From assembly GCF_021441885.1 (NCBI RefSeq), contig NZ_CP090438.1, positions 2,914,001-2,978,000 on the forward strand: 64,000 nt of DNA, written 5' to 3'. This document shows, piece after piece, positions 23,062 to 31,525 of the stretch. The position numbers and the translations under genes are program-made. Every line of letters begins with the position of its first letter. Position 1 is the stretch's first letter. Below the pieces are notes generated by a model. That model saw nothing but the letters and a program-made list of their open reading frames with translations. It searched no databases and had not been told where the DNA came from. Source of the DNA: Vibrio maritimus (GTDB lineage: Bacteria; Pseudomonadota; Gammaproteobacteria; Enterobacterales; Vibrionaceae).

Positions 23062-23787
23062 ATGAAACTACTTAAACTAACAGGCTTGCTTTCTGTAGCT
23101 TTGTTGTTTGGTTGTGCTGACAAAGAAGTCACCGTCCCAGATGTCCCGCCGTCTCAGTTGTATTCTGAAGCTCAAGAGTCACTGCAAGGTGGTAACTGGA
23201 CATCCGCTATCGAGCGTCTTGAAGCGCTGGATTCTCGCTACCCATTTGGTGCTTATACCGAACAGGTTCAGTTAGACCTTATCTATGCATACTATAAGAA
23301 TGATGACTTGGCGCTTGCGCTAGCCACTATCGAGCGTTTCTCTCGCCTAAACCCAACTCATGAGCGTTCTGACTGGGTTCTGTATATGCGTGGTCTAAGT
23401 CATATGGCGCAAGATCGTAACTTTATGCATGACATCTTCCGTATTGATCGTTCAGACCGAGACCCTGAACCAGTTAAAGCGGCATTTGCAGACTTCGATC
23501 GCCTACTCAAGCGTTACCCAAACAGTGCTTATGCCGAAGATGCACAAAAGCGTATGGTAGCTCTGAAGAACCGCCTAGCAAACTACGACCTAGCGACAGC
23601 CGATTTCTACTTGCGTCGTGAAGCTTGGATTGCCGCGATCAATCGTACTCAAGAGCTGCAGAAAACGTATCCAGATACAGAAGCGGCTCGCAAATCTCTG
23701 AGCATTCAGAAGAAGGCTTACGAGGAACTTGGCATGCAAGAGCAAGTCGAGCGTACAGAGAAACTTATTGAGCTGAACCCTCTTTAA
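23062..23787 (+). CDS. bamD: Outer membrane assembly lipoprotein BamD
   Basis: Essential periplasmic-face lipoprotein of the BAM complex that inserts beta-barrel proteins. 241 aa, the family length. N-terminal lipoprotein signal with lipobox LLFGC (Cys18). The mature part is built of TPR-like repeats: SQLYSEAQESLQGGNWTSAI (from about 32), YAYYKNDDLALALATIERF, and YPNSAYAEDAQKRM. Transcribed away from rluD; an independent terminator follows. Confidence 0.96.
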   Translation: MKLLKLTGLLSVALLFGCADKEVTVPDVPPSQLYSEAQESLQGGNWTSAIERLEALDSRYPFGAYTEQVQLDLIYAYYKNDDLALALATIERFSRLNPTHERSDWVLYMRGLSHMAQDRNFMHDIFRIDRSDRDPEPVKAAFADFDRLLKRYPNSAYAEDAQKRMVALKNRLANYDLATADFYLRREAWIAAINRTQELQKTYPDTEAARKSLSIQKKAYEELGMQEQVERTEKLIELNPL

Positions 23788-23806
23788 GTTTCAAAGAGAC
23801 TCAACT

Positions 23807-23834
23807 AAAGCGCTGTCGTATCAGCGCTTTTTTT
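23807..23834 (+). terminator. Terminator after bamD
   Basis: Stem AAAGCGCTG / CAGCGCTTT with T-tract. Confidence 0.88.
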
Positions 23835-23906
23835 GTGCCCAAATTGGCGAAAAGGCGTTTTCATTTATATATTTACCTTTAACACAATAATAAAAAGGTG
23901 ATGGAA

Positions 23907-25364
23907 GTGAAGGCGCTGTTACTGAGTTTAGCCATCGTATTGTTCTCACTCCCACTGCGAGCATTAGAACTTACGCCATTAAGCAATACCCCCTACACAG
24001 GGGATCTAGATACCCTTGCGGAAAAGCGAGTAATACGAGTGCTCGTGTCTGCCGACCTTGGGTTCTATTACATTGAAAAAGGTCTACCTAGAGGTATTGG
24101 CGCAGAGCAGCTATACCACTTTGAAAAGCACTTCAAAAAGAAATACCCCAAAGTGAAGCTACAAGTCATTCCAGTTCCTCGTGATGACCTGATTCCAGCC
24201 CTAGTAAACGGATATGGTGACCTGATTGTCGCTAATCTCACAGTGACACCTGGGCGTGAGCAAGTGATCCAGTTCAGTACCCCAATCCTCGATGGCATTG
24301 ATGAGCTCATTATTACCAGTGACGACTACCCAACGCTGAGCAGCCTTGAAGATCTAAGCGGTAAAGAAGTTTGGGTGAGAGCGAGTTCAAGCTACTTTGA
24401 GAGCTTACAAAAACTCAACCGGGAACTAACCGAAGAAGGGCAAGCACCTGTATTGGTGCAATACCTCGAAGAGACGCTTCAAGATTACGAACTCATTGAA
24501 ATGGTGAAACAAGGCTATGTAAAGGCGACAGTGCTCGATAGCCATAAGGCCTTCTTCTGGAACAAAACCTTTGATGATCTAAATATACACAGTGAACTAC
24601 CGCTTCGTGAGGGCGGTCAGATTGCTTGGGCAATGCGCAAAGACTCTCCCAAACTAACCGCACAGGTGGACGCCTACATCAAAACGGCTAAAGGCGGCAC
24701 CTTACTCGGTAACGTTATCTACAATAAGTATCTTGAGAACACATCATGGTTTGCTAAGGCTCTAGATCCTAATAACATCCAGCAGCTTGAAAAGCTCATT
24801 ACCCTCTTCAAAAAATACGCAGATCAGTATGACTTCGACTTCTTAATGATCGCCGCTCAAGCATTCCAAGAGTCTAAGCTCAATCAGAATAAAGTCTCCC
24901 CAAAAGGCGCAGTTGGCATTATGCAGGTACTACCAAGTACCGCGAGAGACCAGAACGTCAACATAAAGAACATCAACAACATAGAGAATAACGTCCACGC
25001 AGGGGTCAAATACATGCGCTTTATTCGCGATCGATATTTCAGCGATGATGCGATCAGTGACGACGACAAAGTGTATTTAACGCTCGCCGCCTACAATGCG
25101 GGGCCGGGGAATATCTCGAGAATGCGTCGCCTCGCAGAGAAACACGGCTACGATCCCAACAAATGGTTTGGCAATGTAGAGCTAATGGCACGACGTAATA
25201 TCAGTTCAGAGCCCGTTACCTATGTCGCGAACATCAACCGATACTTTGTCATCTACAAGCAACTAGAGTCATTACAGGAGATCAGAGACGAACAACAAGC
25301 TCTTAATCAGGACATTGAGTTTTATAGAATATTGGGAGAAAAGGAGGAGACATCGACCAAGTGA
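23907..25364 (+). CDS. Periplasmic lytic transglycosylase, MltF-like (SBP3-SLT fusion)
   Basis: Peptidoglycan-cleaving enzyme, 485 aa. A signal peptide (MKALLLSLAIVLFSLPLRA) is followed by a family-3 solute-binding domain (about 35-270, RVIRVLVSADLGFYYIEKG, FSTPILDGIDELII) and a C-terminal SLT domain with catalytic Glu in AAQAFQESKLNQ (about 315), GAVGIMQVLPST, and YNAGPGNI. This is the MltF architecture; no lipobox is present, so unlike many lytic transglycosylases it is probably not lipid-anchored. GTG 23907 is favoured: AAGGTGA lies 5 nt upstream and it gives a clean signal peptide; GTG 23898 and ATG 23901 are alternatives. Lies between bamD and raiA. Confidence 0.88.
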   Translation: MKALLLSLAIVLFSLPLRALELTPLSNTPYTGDLDTLAEKRVIRVLVSADLGFYYIEKGLPRGIGAEQLYHFEKHFKKKYPKVKLQVIPVPRDDLIPALVNGYGDLIVANLTVTPGREQVIQFSTPILDGIDELIITSDDYPTLSSLEDLSGKEVWVRASSSYFESLQKLNRELTEEGQAPVLVQYLEETLQDYELIEMVKQGYVKATVLDSHKAFFWNKTFDDLNIHSELPLREGGQIAWAMRKDSPKLTAQVDAYIKTAKGGTLLGNVIYNKYLENTSWFAKALDPNNIQQLEKLITLFKKYADQYDFDFLMIAAQAFQESKLNQNKVSPKGAVGIMQVLPSTARDQNVNIKNINNIENNVHAGVKYMRFIRDRYFSDDAISDDDKVYLTLAAYNAGPGNISRMRRLAEKHGYDPNKWFGNVELMARRNISSEPVTYVANINRYFVIYKQLESLQEIRDEQQALNQDIEFYRILGEKEETSTK

Positions 25365-25375
25365 TAAAGATCACA
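25360..25375 (+). promoter_or_regulatory. CRP site, distal, upstream of raiA
   Basis: AGTGATAAAGATCACA, 9 of the 10 conserved bases of TGTGA-N6-TCACA. It overlaps the stop codon of the upstream transglycosylase gene, so its role could be remote. Confidence 0.5.
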
Positions 25376-25570
25376 CTTTAATTCTGAACACTAATTAGCC
25401 AGCCGCTTTCTTAAGGTCGTACTAAGTCGCCAAAAATGGGAAATTTTCAGAACGCTACTCTATCCAAATTAATGACTTTTCACGGAAAGAAAAGGCTTTT
25501 TTACACTCGACAGCACAAAGTTTTGCGATAGATCACATTTAGATTTGGAAGCGAAAAACCCTCGCATAAG

Positions 25571-25586
25571 AGTGATCTAGATCACA
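25571..25586 (+). promoter_or_regulatory. CRP site, proximal, upstream of raiA
   Basis: AGTGATCTAGATCACA, 9 of 10 conserved bases with the preferred palindromic core. A possible -10 (TAATCT, 25607-25612) would put the site near -41, a class II position. Confidence 0.7.
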
Positions 25587-25651
25587 TTCTTTTCAGTCTG
25601 GATAAGTAATCTGGAGTTAACCCATGAGGGATGCAACAGAGGAAAAAACAT

Positions 25652-25984
25652 ATGAGAGTAAACATCACTGGTAAAAACATTGAGATCACCTCTGCAATCC
25701 GTGAGCATATTGAGAGCAAATTTAAGAAGTTAGAAAAATGGCAAGTGGACATTATTAGTTGCCAAACTGCTTTCAACGAAGAGCCAAACAAACAAATGAA
25801 ATTCGAAGCGTCCATTACGGTACCCAAAGGCAAACTTGTCGCTTCCGCTACTCATGAAGATTTATACGCTGCCGTTAACGAGGTAGAACAGAAACTGGAA
25901 CGTCAGCTAAACAAACTAAGACACAAACCTGAAGCTCGTCGCACAGAGAAGCCTGAGCTCGCAGAAGCAGAAGAAATCGAATAA
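25652..25984 (+). CDS. raiA: Ribosome-associated inhibitor / hibernation factor (RaiA family)
   Basis: Short HPF/RaiA-family protein that binds the 30S decoding region and stops translation in stationary phase or cold. 110 aa from ATG 25652 (MRVNITGKNIEITSAIREHI), chosen for AGAGGA 8 nt upstream; a 7-residue upstream extension is not needed. Single beta-alpha domain with the conserved KFKKLEKWQ and SATHEDLYAAVNEVEQKLERQL segments, then a charged C-terminal tail that in RaiA blocks 100S dimer formation. Flanked by pheL-pheA as in E. coli; CRP control is likely from the upstream sites. Confidence 0.93.
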   Translation: MRVNITGKNIEITSAIREHIESKFKKLEKWQVDIISCQTAFNEEPNKQMKFEASITVPKGKLVASATHEDLYAAVNEVEQKLERQLNKLRHKPEARRTEKPELAEAEEIE

Positions 25985-26021
25985 TACGGTCGTCTTACCG
26001 CATAGCGATTCAATTTAGTCA

Positions 26022-26054
26022 CAAAAAAATGGCGCCTTAGGGCGCTATTTTTTT
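26022..26054 (+). terminator. Terminator after raiA
   Basis: Stem AATGGCGCC / GGCGCTATT (one wobble pair) with A- and T-tracts. Confidence 0.85.
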
Positions 26055-26103
26055 GCTTGACGCTCTAAGCTCCCTTGCTTATTGTGGGGCTTAGCCAACA
26101 AAA

Positions 26104-26169
26104 ATGATTAAGCAACGATTTATGCGCCCAAGTATTCTGTTCTTTTTTGACTTCTTTTTTCTCCACTAG
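26104..26169 (+). CDS. pheL: PheL leader peptide of the pheA attenuator
   Basis: 21-codon leader peptide with Phe at positions 6, 13, 14, 15, 17, 18 and 19 (ILFFFDFFFLH then TAG). Clustered Phe codons let ribosome stalling sense charged tRNA-Phe. It ends 46 nt before the attenuator stem. Too short for ordinary gene finding, but composition and position are diagnostic. Confidence 0.88.
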   Translation: MIKQRFMRPSILFFFDFFFLH

Positions 26170-26215
26170 GCTTGGAGGCTTCTTCGTTTTCGAAAGAAAA
26201 GTCAAAAACGAACGG

Positions 26216-26242
26216 AAAGCCTCCCAAACGGGAGGCTTTTTT
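26216..26242 (+). terminator. Attenuator terminator of pheA
   Basis: Stem AAAGCCTCCC / GGGAGGCTTT, loop AAAC, then T-tract, just before pheA. GGAGGCTT at 26174-26181 inside the leader can pair with AAGCCTCC and form the competing antiterminator. Confidence 0.88.
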
Positions 26243-26256
26243 ATAAGGACTATTTG

Positions 26257-27447
26257 ATGACCGACACCAACTATTCACTAGATGACATTCGCCTGAGACT
26301 GAATGAACTTGATGACCAGCTACTGCAACTTCTATCTGAGCGCCGTAAGCTCAGCATTGAAGTAGCAAAAAGCAAAGTAGAGACATCTAAACCCGTTCGT
26401 GATGCTGCTCGTGAACAGCAACTGCTTGTTAAGTTAATCAATAACGGTAAAGACAAGTACGAACTCGATGCCCCGTACATCACTAAGATCTTTCATACCA
26501 TCATTGAAGACTCAGTGTTGCTGCAGCAGGTTTACTTGCAGAATCTAGCGAATCCAGATCAAAGCCGAAAGCCCGTCGCTCGAGTAGCGTTTCTTGGCGC
26601 AAAGGGCTCTTATTCCCACCTAGCAAGCCGAGACTACTTCTCTCGCAAGAACACAGAACTGGTAGAACTTAACTGCGACCAATTCAAAGAAGTCATCAAA
26701 ACGGTTGAATCTGGCCATGCAGATTATGGTGTGCTGCCAATCGAGAACACCAGTTCAGGTTCTATCAATGAAGTATTTGATCTGCTTCAGCACACGACTT
26801 TGCATATCGTCGGCGAGATCACTCAGCCTATCGAACACTGCCTAGTGGCGACGAAAGAGATCCGTCTTGAGAACATCAAGACACTATACTCACACCCTCA
26901 GCCGCACCAGCAATGCAGTGAGTTCTTGAGCCGTCTGAAAGGCGTGACTCTTGAGTCCTGTGCAAGCACGGCTGATGCGATGCAAAAAGTACAAGAGCTA
27001 AATCGCGATGACGTTGCGGCTATCGGTCACGCAGCAAGCGGTAAGCTCTATGGTTTACAGTCGATTCAAGGCAACATTGCCAATCAAACAGAGAACCACA
27101 CTCGCTTTATTATCGTGGCGAGAAAGCCAGTGGAAGTGTCGGCTCAGATCCCAGCGAAGACAACTTTCATCATGGCAACCTCACAAGAGGCTGGCTCACT
27201 GGTTGAAACCTTGCTGGTCCTTCAGCGCTATGGCATCAATATGACCAAGCTTGAATCTCGTCCAATCATGGGCAACCCTTGGGAAGAGATGTTTTATGTC
27301 GATGTCGAAGGACATAGAGATTCTGAGGCGATGAAGAACGCAGTCGATGAGTTAGTGAAGATAACGAAGCACTTAAAAGTATTGGGCTGTTACCCTATCG
27401 ACAACGTCAAACCTGTTATTCCAGATCTCGCTGACAACAAAGAATAA
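26257..27447 (+). CDS. pheA: Bifunctional chorismate mutase / prephenate dehydratase
   Basis: Makes phenylpyruvate from chorismate via prephenate for phenylalanine synthesis. 396 aa from ATG 26257, with AAGGA 7 nt upstream (a TTG immediately before is in frame but not needed). AroQ-type mutase helix domain (1-95, LDDIRLRLNELDDQLLQLL), dehydratase domain (about 105-285, VAFLGAKGSYSHLA, GVLPIENTSSGSINEVFD), and C-terminal ACT regulatory domain (about 297-385, with MTKLESRPIMGNPWE) that binds Phe. Controlled by the pheL attenuator. Confidence 0.97.
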   Translation: MTDTNYSLDDIRLRLNELDDQLLQLLSERRKLSIEVAKSKVETSKPVRDAAREQQLLVKLINNGKDKYELDAPYITKIFHTIIEDSVLLQQVYLQNLANPDQSRKPVARVAFLGAKGSYSHLASRDYFSRKNTELVELNCDQFKEVIKTVESGHADYGVLPIENTSSGSINEVFDLLQHTTLHIVGEITQPIEHCLVATKEIRLENIKTLYSHPQPHQQCSEFLSRLKGVTLESCASTADAMQKVQELNRDDVAAIGHAASGKLYGLQSIQGNIANQTENHTRFIIVARKPVEVSAQIPAKTTFIMATSQEAGSLVETLLVLQRYGINMTKLESRPIMGNPWEEMFYVDVEGHRDSEAMKNAVDELVKITKHLKVLGCYPIDNVKPVIPDLADNKE

Positions 27448-27451
27448 AACC

Positions 27452-27484
27452 AAAAATCCCTAGGTATGACCTAGGGATTTTTTT
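27452..27484 (+). terminator. Bidirectional terminator after pheA
   Basis: Stem AAATCCCTAGGT / ACCTAGGGATTT with loop ATG, A-tract before and T-tract after; it can also end the convergent lipoprotein gene. Confidence 0.9.
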
Positions 27485-27504
27485 ATCTATGTTCGATACA
27501 CGGC

Positions 27505-28170
27505 TTACGTCAGCGGTAGAATCTTAATCTCTACACGTCGGTTGCATTGACGCCCTTCTGTCGTTGAGTTGCTACAGATAGGGAAACGCTCACCCATTCC
27601 TCGAGCGACAGCACGACCTGGGGCAACATTTTGGCTTACCAAGAATGCGCGTACCTGCTCAGCACGCTTTTCAGATAACTGCTGATTGTAATCGGCGCTA
27701 CCCGTACTGTCGGTATAACCATCGATGACAAGGCTTGTATCTGGGTATTCAACTAAGATGCGCGCTACACCTTTAAGCGTGTTGTGAATGTTACTATCTA
27801 AAGCGTGCGAGTTACTCGCAAAACCAATGCCATTTTCTAGACGAAGAACCAATTGATTGTCGCCTGTGCGCTCCACTTGCACCCCAGAGTTTAGTAGCTC
27901 TTGGCGTAGCGCTTTTTCTTGCTGATCAAAGTAGTAACCAGCACCGCCACCGATTGCCGCACCACTCGCTGCGCCCAAAAGAATACCCTTGCTATCGCCA
28001 CCAGAGGCAATACCCACAGCGGTTCCCGCAATCGCACCGATCACGGCACCTTTGGTCGCTGAGTTCGTCTCATACTCACCCGTTGTGGCATTTTGACGCT
28101 GCGTCGCTTGGCATCCTGCCAGCGTCATAATTCCTAAAGCCACCACTACTTGTTTTAATTTCATATCCAT
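27505..28170 (-). CDS. OmpA-family glycine-zipper lipoprotein (YiaD-like)
   Basis: 221 aa. Lipoprotein signal with lipobox LAGC (Cys20), then a glycine-zipper segment rich in Gly/Ala (about 42-83, GAVIGAIAGTAVGIASGG), and a C-terminal OmpA-like peptidoglycan-binding domain (about 110-217; GYTDSTGSADYNQQLSEKRA, RGMGE, NRRVEI). The architecture matches YiaD-type outer-membrane lipoproteins that touch peptidoglycan. ATG 28164 is an alternative start two codons in. Convergent with pheA. Confidence 0.88.
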   Translation of the reverse strand: MDMKLKQVVVALGIMTLAGCQATQRQNATTGEYETNSATKGAVIGAIAGTAVGIASGGDSKGILLGAASGAAIGGGAGYYFDQQEKALRQELLNSGVQVERTGDNQLVLRLENGIGFASNSHALDSNIHNTLKGVARILVEYPDTSLVIDGYTDSTGSADYNQQLSEKRAEQVRAFLVSQNVAPGRAVARGMGERFPICSNSTTEGRQCNRRVEIKILPLT

Positions 28171-28355
28171 TGTCTCTTGTTGAAGTTTCTGACTATAAAA
28201 AACAGAACATCATACTATAAAAATTATATTGATTCCTAGTTGGACCCTGAATCGGTCACAACCAAGGTTAGGGATATTGAAGATTTAAATGACATGAATA
28301 GGGAAGATTTACGTTAGAATTAGGTTCTTACGTTTTATACATGGATAAGTCAGTC

Positions 28356-28871
28356 ATGAAAAAGGTCGTTATTGCCTCATTAAACCCAGCCAAAATCAAT
28401 GCTGTTAAAAGCGCGTTTGAATCGGCTTTCCCAAACCAAACATTTGAATTTGAGGGTGTTAGCGTACCAAGTGGTGTGGCCGACCAGCCTATGGATAACG
28501 AAGAAACCCATCGCGGTGCTGTGAACCGGGTTAACAATGCCAAACAGGCTAAGCAAGGTGGTGACTTTTATGTGGGGATTGAAGCTGGTTTGGACGGTGG
28601 CTGTACCTTTGCGTGGATGGTGATTGAATCACAAGGACTGGTTGGTGAGTCCAGAAGCGCGAGCTTGATGCTGCCACCGGCTGTTGTTGAGCAGCTATCG
28701 CCTACGGTAGAACTTGGCGATGTTATGGATAAAACGTTTGGCACCGACAACATCAAACAAAAAGGCGGCGCCATTGCGCTATTAACTCAACACCAGCTCA
28801 CTCGCAGTTCGGTATACCATCAAGCCTTGATATTGGCACTGATCCCTTTCGTGAATCCAGACCATTTCTAG
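28356..28871 (+). CDS. yjjX: Inosine/xanthosine triphosphatase (YjjX family)
   Basis: House-cleaning NTPase that hydrolyses non-canonical purine nucleotides such as ITP and XTP. 171 aa from ATG 28356 (MKKVVIASLNPAKINAVKSA); an ATG five codons upstream has no better ribosome site. The NTPase_I fold is shown by SLNPAKINAV, GVADQPMDNEETHRGA, FYVGIEAGL and KQKGGAIALLT. The trpR-yjjX neighbourhood is conserved with E. coli; here the two genes converge. Confidence 0.93.
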   Translation: MKKVVIASLNPAKINAVKSAFESAFPNQTFEFEGVSVPSGVADQPMDNEETHRGAVNRVNNAKQAKQGGDFYVGIEAGLDGGCTFAWMVIESQGLVGESRSASLMLPPAVVEQLSPTVELGDVMDKTFGTDNIKQKGGAIALLTQHQLTRSSVYHQALILALIPFVNPDHF

Positions 28872-28916
28872 CCGCACGTTACGCTAGTGCCAGTGAGCGA
28901 GACCTAATAGGTCTCG

Positions 28917-29204
28917 CTATTTTAACAGCAAGTCACTCAATGCGTTCTTTTCTGCATCTTCAAGGCGCTTCACCTCTGCACTGCCTCGAGTAATGGTCGC
29001 AACACCCACCCCTAACATCTGGCTAATTTGACGCTGAGATAAGTCCCCTTTTAGTAGCTCACATAAGATGTTAACGCGAGCAGTGACCGCTTCACGCTCA
29101 TCTGGCGTTAACAGCATCGTCATGAGCTGCGCTTGTTGCTCTGTGCTTTGCGAACGTTGAATCAGGTCGAGAACTTGTTGCCAATCTTGATATTGAGGTT
29201 CCAT
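28917..29204 (-). CDS. trpR: Trp operon repressor TrpR
   Basis: Tryptophan-dependent repressor of trp and aromatic genes. 95 aa, all-helical, with helix-turn-helix LSQRQISQMLGVGVATITRGS (about 56-77) and the corepressor region around LTPDEREAVTARVNI. Downstream of slt on the same strand with a 72-bp gap, as in E. coli, where trpR has its own autoregulated promoter; a candidate operator overlaps the end of slt. Confidence 0.96.
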   Translation of the reverse strand: MEPQYQDWQQVLDLIQRSQSTEQQAQLMTMLLTPDEREAVTARVNILCELLKGDLSQRQISQMLGVGVATITRGSAEVKRLEDAEKNALSDLLLK

Positions 29205-29265
29205 GAATCATTCCATTAGAGACTTCCAATACTCCATTCTAACCCCAAGCCCACGCCAATTCCTA

Positions 29266-29283
29266 GTGGTCGGTAACTAGTAC
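29266..29283 (-). promoter_or_regulatory. Candidate TrpR operator (trpR autoregulation)
   Basis: Minus strand GTACTAGTTACCGACCAC. The half site GTACTAGTT is a perfect match to the consensus; the other half keeps about five of nine bases. It lies 62 bp upstream of trpR and overlaps the slt stop codon. Confidence 0.5.
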
Positions 29284-31235
29284 CGCTTATTCGCCTCTGC
29301 ATCGGTGAGGAAACTTCCTTGAACACCCATCAAATCACGATAATAGACCTGAAACATCAGAATGTTCTGGACGTAGCCACGGGTCTCTCGGAATGGTATA
29401 GCCTCAATAAATGCGATGGCATCTAGGTTGCCATCAGAAGCTGCTCGCCAACGCTTCACGCGGTTGGGTCCGGCATTATAAGCAGCGAGCGCAAAGATAC
29501 GGTTATTGTCATAGTTACCCAACAGCTCGTTGAGGTAATGTGAACCTATCTCAATGTTTTTATTTACTTGATACAGTTCACTGGTTCGCTTATAAGCAAT
29601 TTTATGCTTTTTCGCGGTGTATTTCGCAGTGGCGGGCATGATTTGCATCACTCCACGAGCGCCTACAGGAGAGCGGGCTTCCACATCCATCGCACTTTCT
29701 TGTCTTGCCAAAGACATCAGAAGATCAGTATCTAAGTCCAACTTCTCCCCATAGAAGTTAAACCACCATTGGTGCGCAGTCGGGAAGCGAAGACCCATGT
29801 TATCCCACATCTTGGCAGATATGGTTGCCACCACGGTAAGGTGATGCCAACGCATCTGTCCAGCATAGGCCGCGAGCATCTCTTTCTCTGGCTTAGAAAC
29901 ATTAGAAAGTAGATAGCGCCACTCAGATTTCGCCGCGGCAATCTTATCGCGCTTAATAAGCTCTTCGATGCGAATCAAGCTACTCTGATAAGGCGCAACC
30001 ACTTTGCTATCAAATGTGGTCGTCGAAATCGGATAAACAATCGAATGTTTTAAATGCGTGGCTGCGGCTGCACTGTAAAAGTTGCGCTGCCCAACGATAG
30101 ACTCTAGTCTCTTCTCGCCTTGTGCTTTATCGCCATTGCTTATCTCAGCGCGCGCTAGCCAATACTGCCAACGGCTGGTTTGTTTTGTTTTGTCACTCAG
30201 TTTATCTATCCACTGAGTCAGCCCTTTCCAATCGGCTTGCTGCACAGCTAAACGAGCGCGACGCTCTAGGTAACCATCATTGCTCGATGTCGCTAAAACC
30301 CCATCTCGCCATTTAGCTTCGCTGTCTGAGTCTGTGGTAATAAAGCGCATCGCCACGTAATCATTCATCGACTGTTTCAGCTCAGGCGTCAATTTACTGT
30401 TTTTATTGAGCTTCGAGAGTGCACTGCGCGCTTGCTCTTTATCGCTTCTCGCGAGTTTTTGCAGTGCCGACTCCGTCAGTAAACTGCGATTTGGTTCAGG
30501 GAAGTTACTTGCGGCAAACGTTGCTACGCTTTTAGGTGACTTGAACAGGGCTTGGATCTGCTTACCTTGCTGTTTTCCTTTTGAGGTTTTCAACTGCTTG
30601 TTGAGATAGTTAATTAAGGAGCCATTGCGGTTTTTAAACGCCAGCGTCATTCGCTCGAGAATCAAATCATCTGTGCGCAGCCCTGCCTTACTCCATGAAT
30701 CGAACAAGGGATCGCAAGCGCTATCGACGCTATCGCCACTTTTCCATAAGTTTGCCGCACCTTCATACGCTGCTTTGCTGTCGCCTGTTTTTAGCTGCGC
30801 ATAATGGTAATGACACTGATAGCGCTCCCCATTGGGGTAAGTGGTTTGAAACGCTAGAAGGTCATCCCAACGTTTCTGCCTCGCCAACTGGTCGATAAAC
30901 GGCGCACGGATACGCGAAGAGAAAGGGAACGCCTGATGCGTTTCTATAAACTGATTCACCTCGGAGACCGATTTGTCTTTCAACTGCAGAGAAAAAACTC
31001 GGTAATCGACATAAGGCGTTAACGGGTAGTCCGCAATTTGAGCGCGGATCTTGTTGTAGCCACTGATGTCTTTTTTATCGATGAGATCTTGGGCTTTGTC
31101 ATACGTATCGCGCTGACGTTCAAGTTTTGTTTCAGAGGCTTGGGCGGTGCCCATAAAAACTGGCATAGCCAGTGATACGATAGCTCCGTATGCTGTTGCT
31201 AGTAACGGCTTTGAGTATCGTCGTTTGAAATCCAT
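29277..31235 (-). CDS. slt: Soluble lytic murein transglycosylase Slt
   Basis: Periplasmic exolytic enzyme that releases 1,6-anhydromuropeptides from peptidoglycan. 652 aa. Signal peptide (to about residue 33, GTAQA), a long helical U-shaped superhelix, a linker domain, and the C-terminal SLT domain with catalytic Glu in SLARQESAMDVEARSPVGA (about residue 510), RGVMQIMPATA and FALAAYNAGPNRV. Its products feed the NagZ/AnmK recycling route encoded at 47-50 kb. Confidence 0.96.
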   Translation of the reverse strand: MDFKRRYSKPLLATAYGAIVSLAMPVFMGTAQASETKLERQRDTYDKAQDLIDKKDISGYNKIRAQIADYPLTPYVDYRVFSLQLKDKSVSEVNQFIETHQAFPFSSRIRAPFIDQLARQKRWDDLLAFQTTYPNGERYQCHYHYAQLKTGDSKAAYEGAANLWKSGDSVDSACDPLFDSWSKAGLRTDDLILERMTLAFKNRNGSLINYLNKQLKTSKGKQQGKQIQALFKSPKSVATFAASNFPEPNRSLLTESALQKLARSDKEQARSALSKLNKNSKLTPELKQSMNDYVAMRFITTDSDSEAKWRDGVLATSSNDGYLERRARLAVQQADWKGLTQWIDKLSDKTKQTSRWQYWLARAEISNGDKAQGEKRLESIVGQRNFYSAAAATHLKHSIVYPISTTTFDSKVVAPYQSSLIRIEELIKRDKIAAAKSEWRYLLSNVSKPEKEMLAAYAGQMRWHHLTVVATISAKMWDNMGLRFPTAHQWWFNFYGEKLDLDTDLLMSLARQESAMDVEARSPVGARGVMQIMPATAKYTAKKHKIAYKRTSELYQVNKNIEIGSHYLNELLGNYDNNRIFALAAYNAGPNRVKRWRAASDGNLDAIAFIEAIPFRETRGYVQNILMFQVYYRDLMGVQGSFLTDAEANKRY

Positions 31236-31457
31236 GTAACCATTCCTTCGATGCTGTGAACGTTGACCATAAGAGATATTGTTATTGTTTTCCTGACGAC
31301 CGTGTCAGCTGTCATTTAATGCATGGTCAAACTTCAATTTAAGACCAAATGAGTCAACTTTCCAATGGCTTTGTTATTAAGAATTTGTTTCTGGCTATTT
31401 GATACGCACTATCCCTTCGAAGCGTTTCAATCGATGCATGCTTTCTTAGAAGTAAAA

Positions 31458-31487
31458 TTGAAAGGATTCCGCTCGGTGGTGTAAAAT
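31458..31487 (+). promoter_or_regulatory. Candidate sigma-70 promoter of ettA
   Basis: -35 TTGAAA (31458-31463), 18-bp spacer, -10 TAAAAT (31482-31487), in the 290-bp divergent gap between slt and ettA. I see nothing else in that gap. Confidence 0.4.
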
Positions 31488-31525
31488 AGGAACTTTATTG
31501 ACTTCAAAATTAGGAACGATCGGCA

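Noticed and set aside
25521..25540. Third CRP site between the two raiA sites
   Set aside because: Only the right half (TCACA) matches; the left half has three of five bases.
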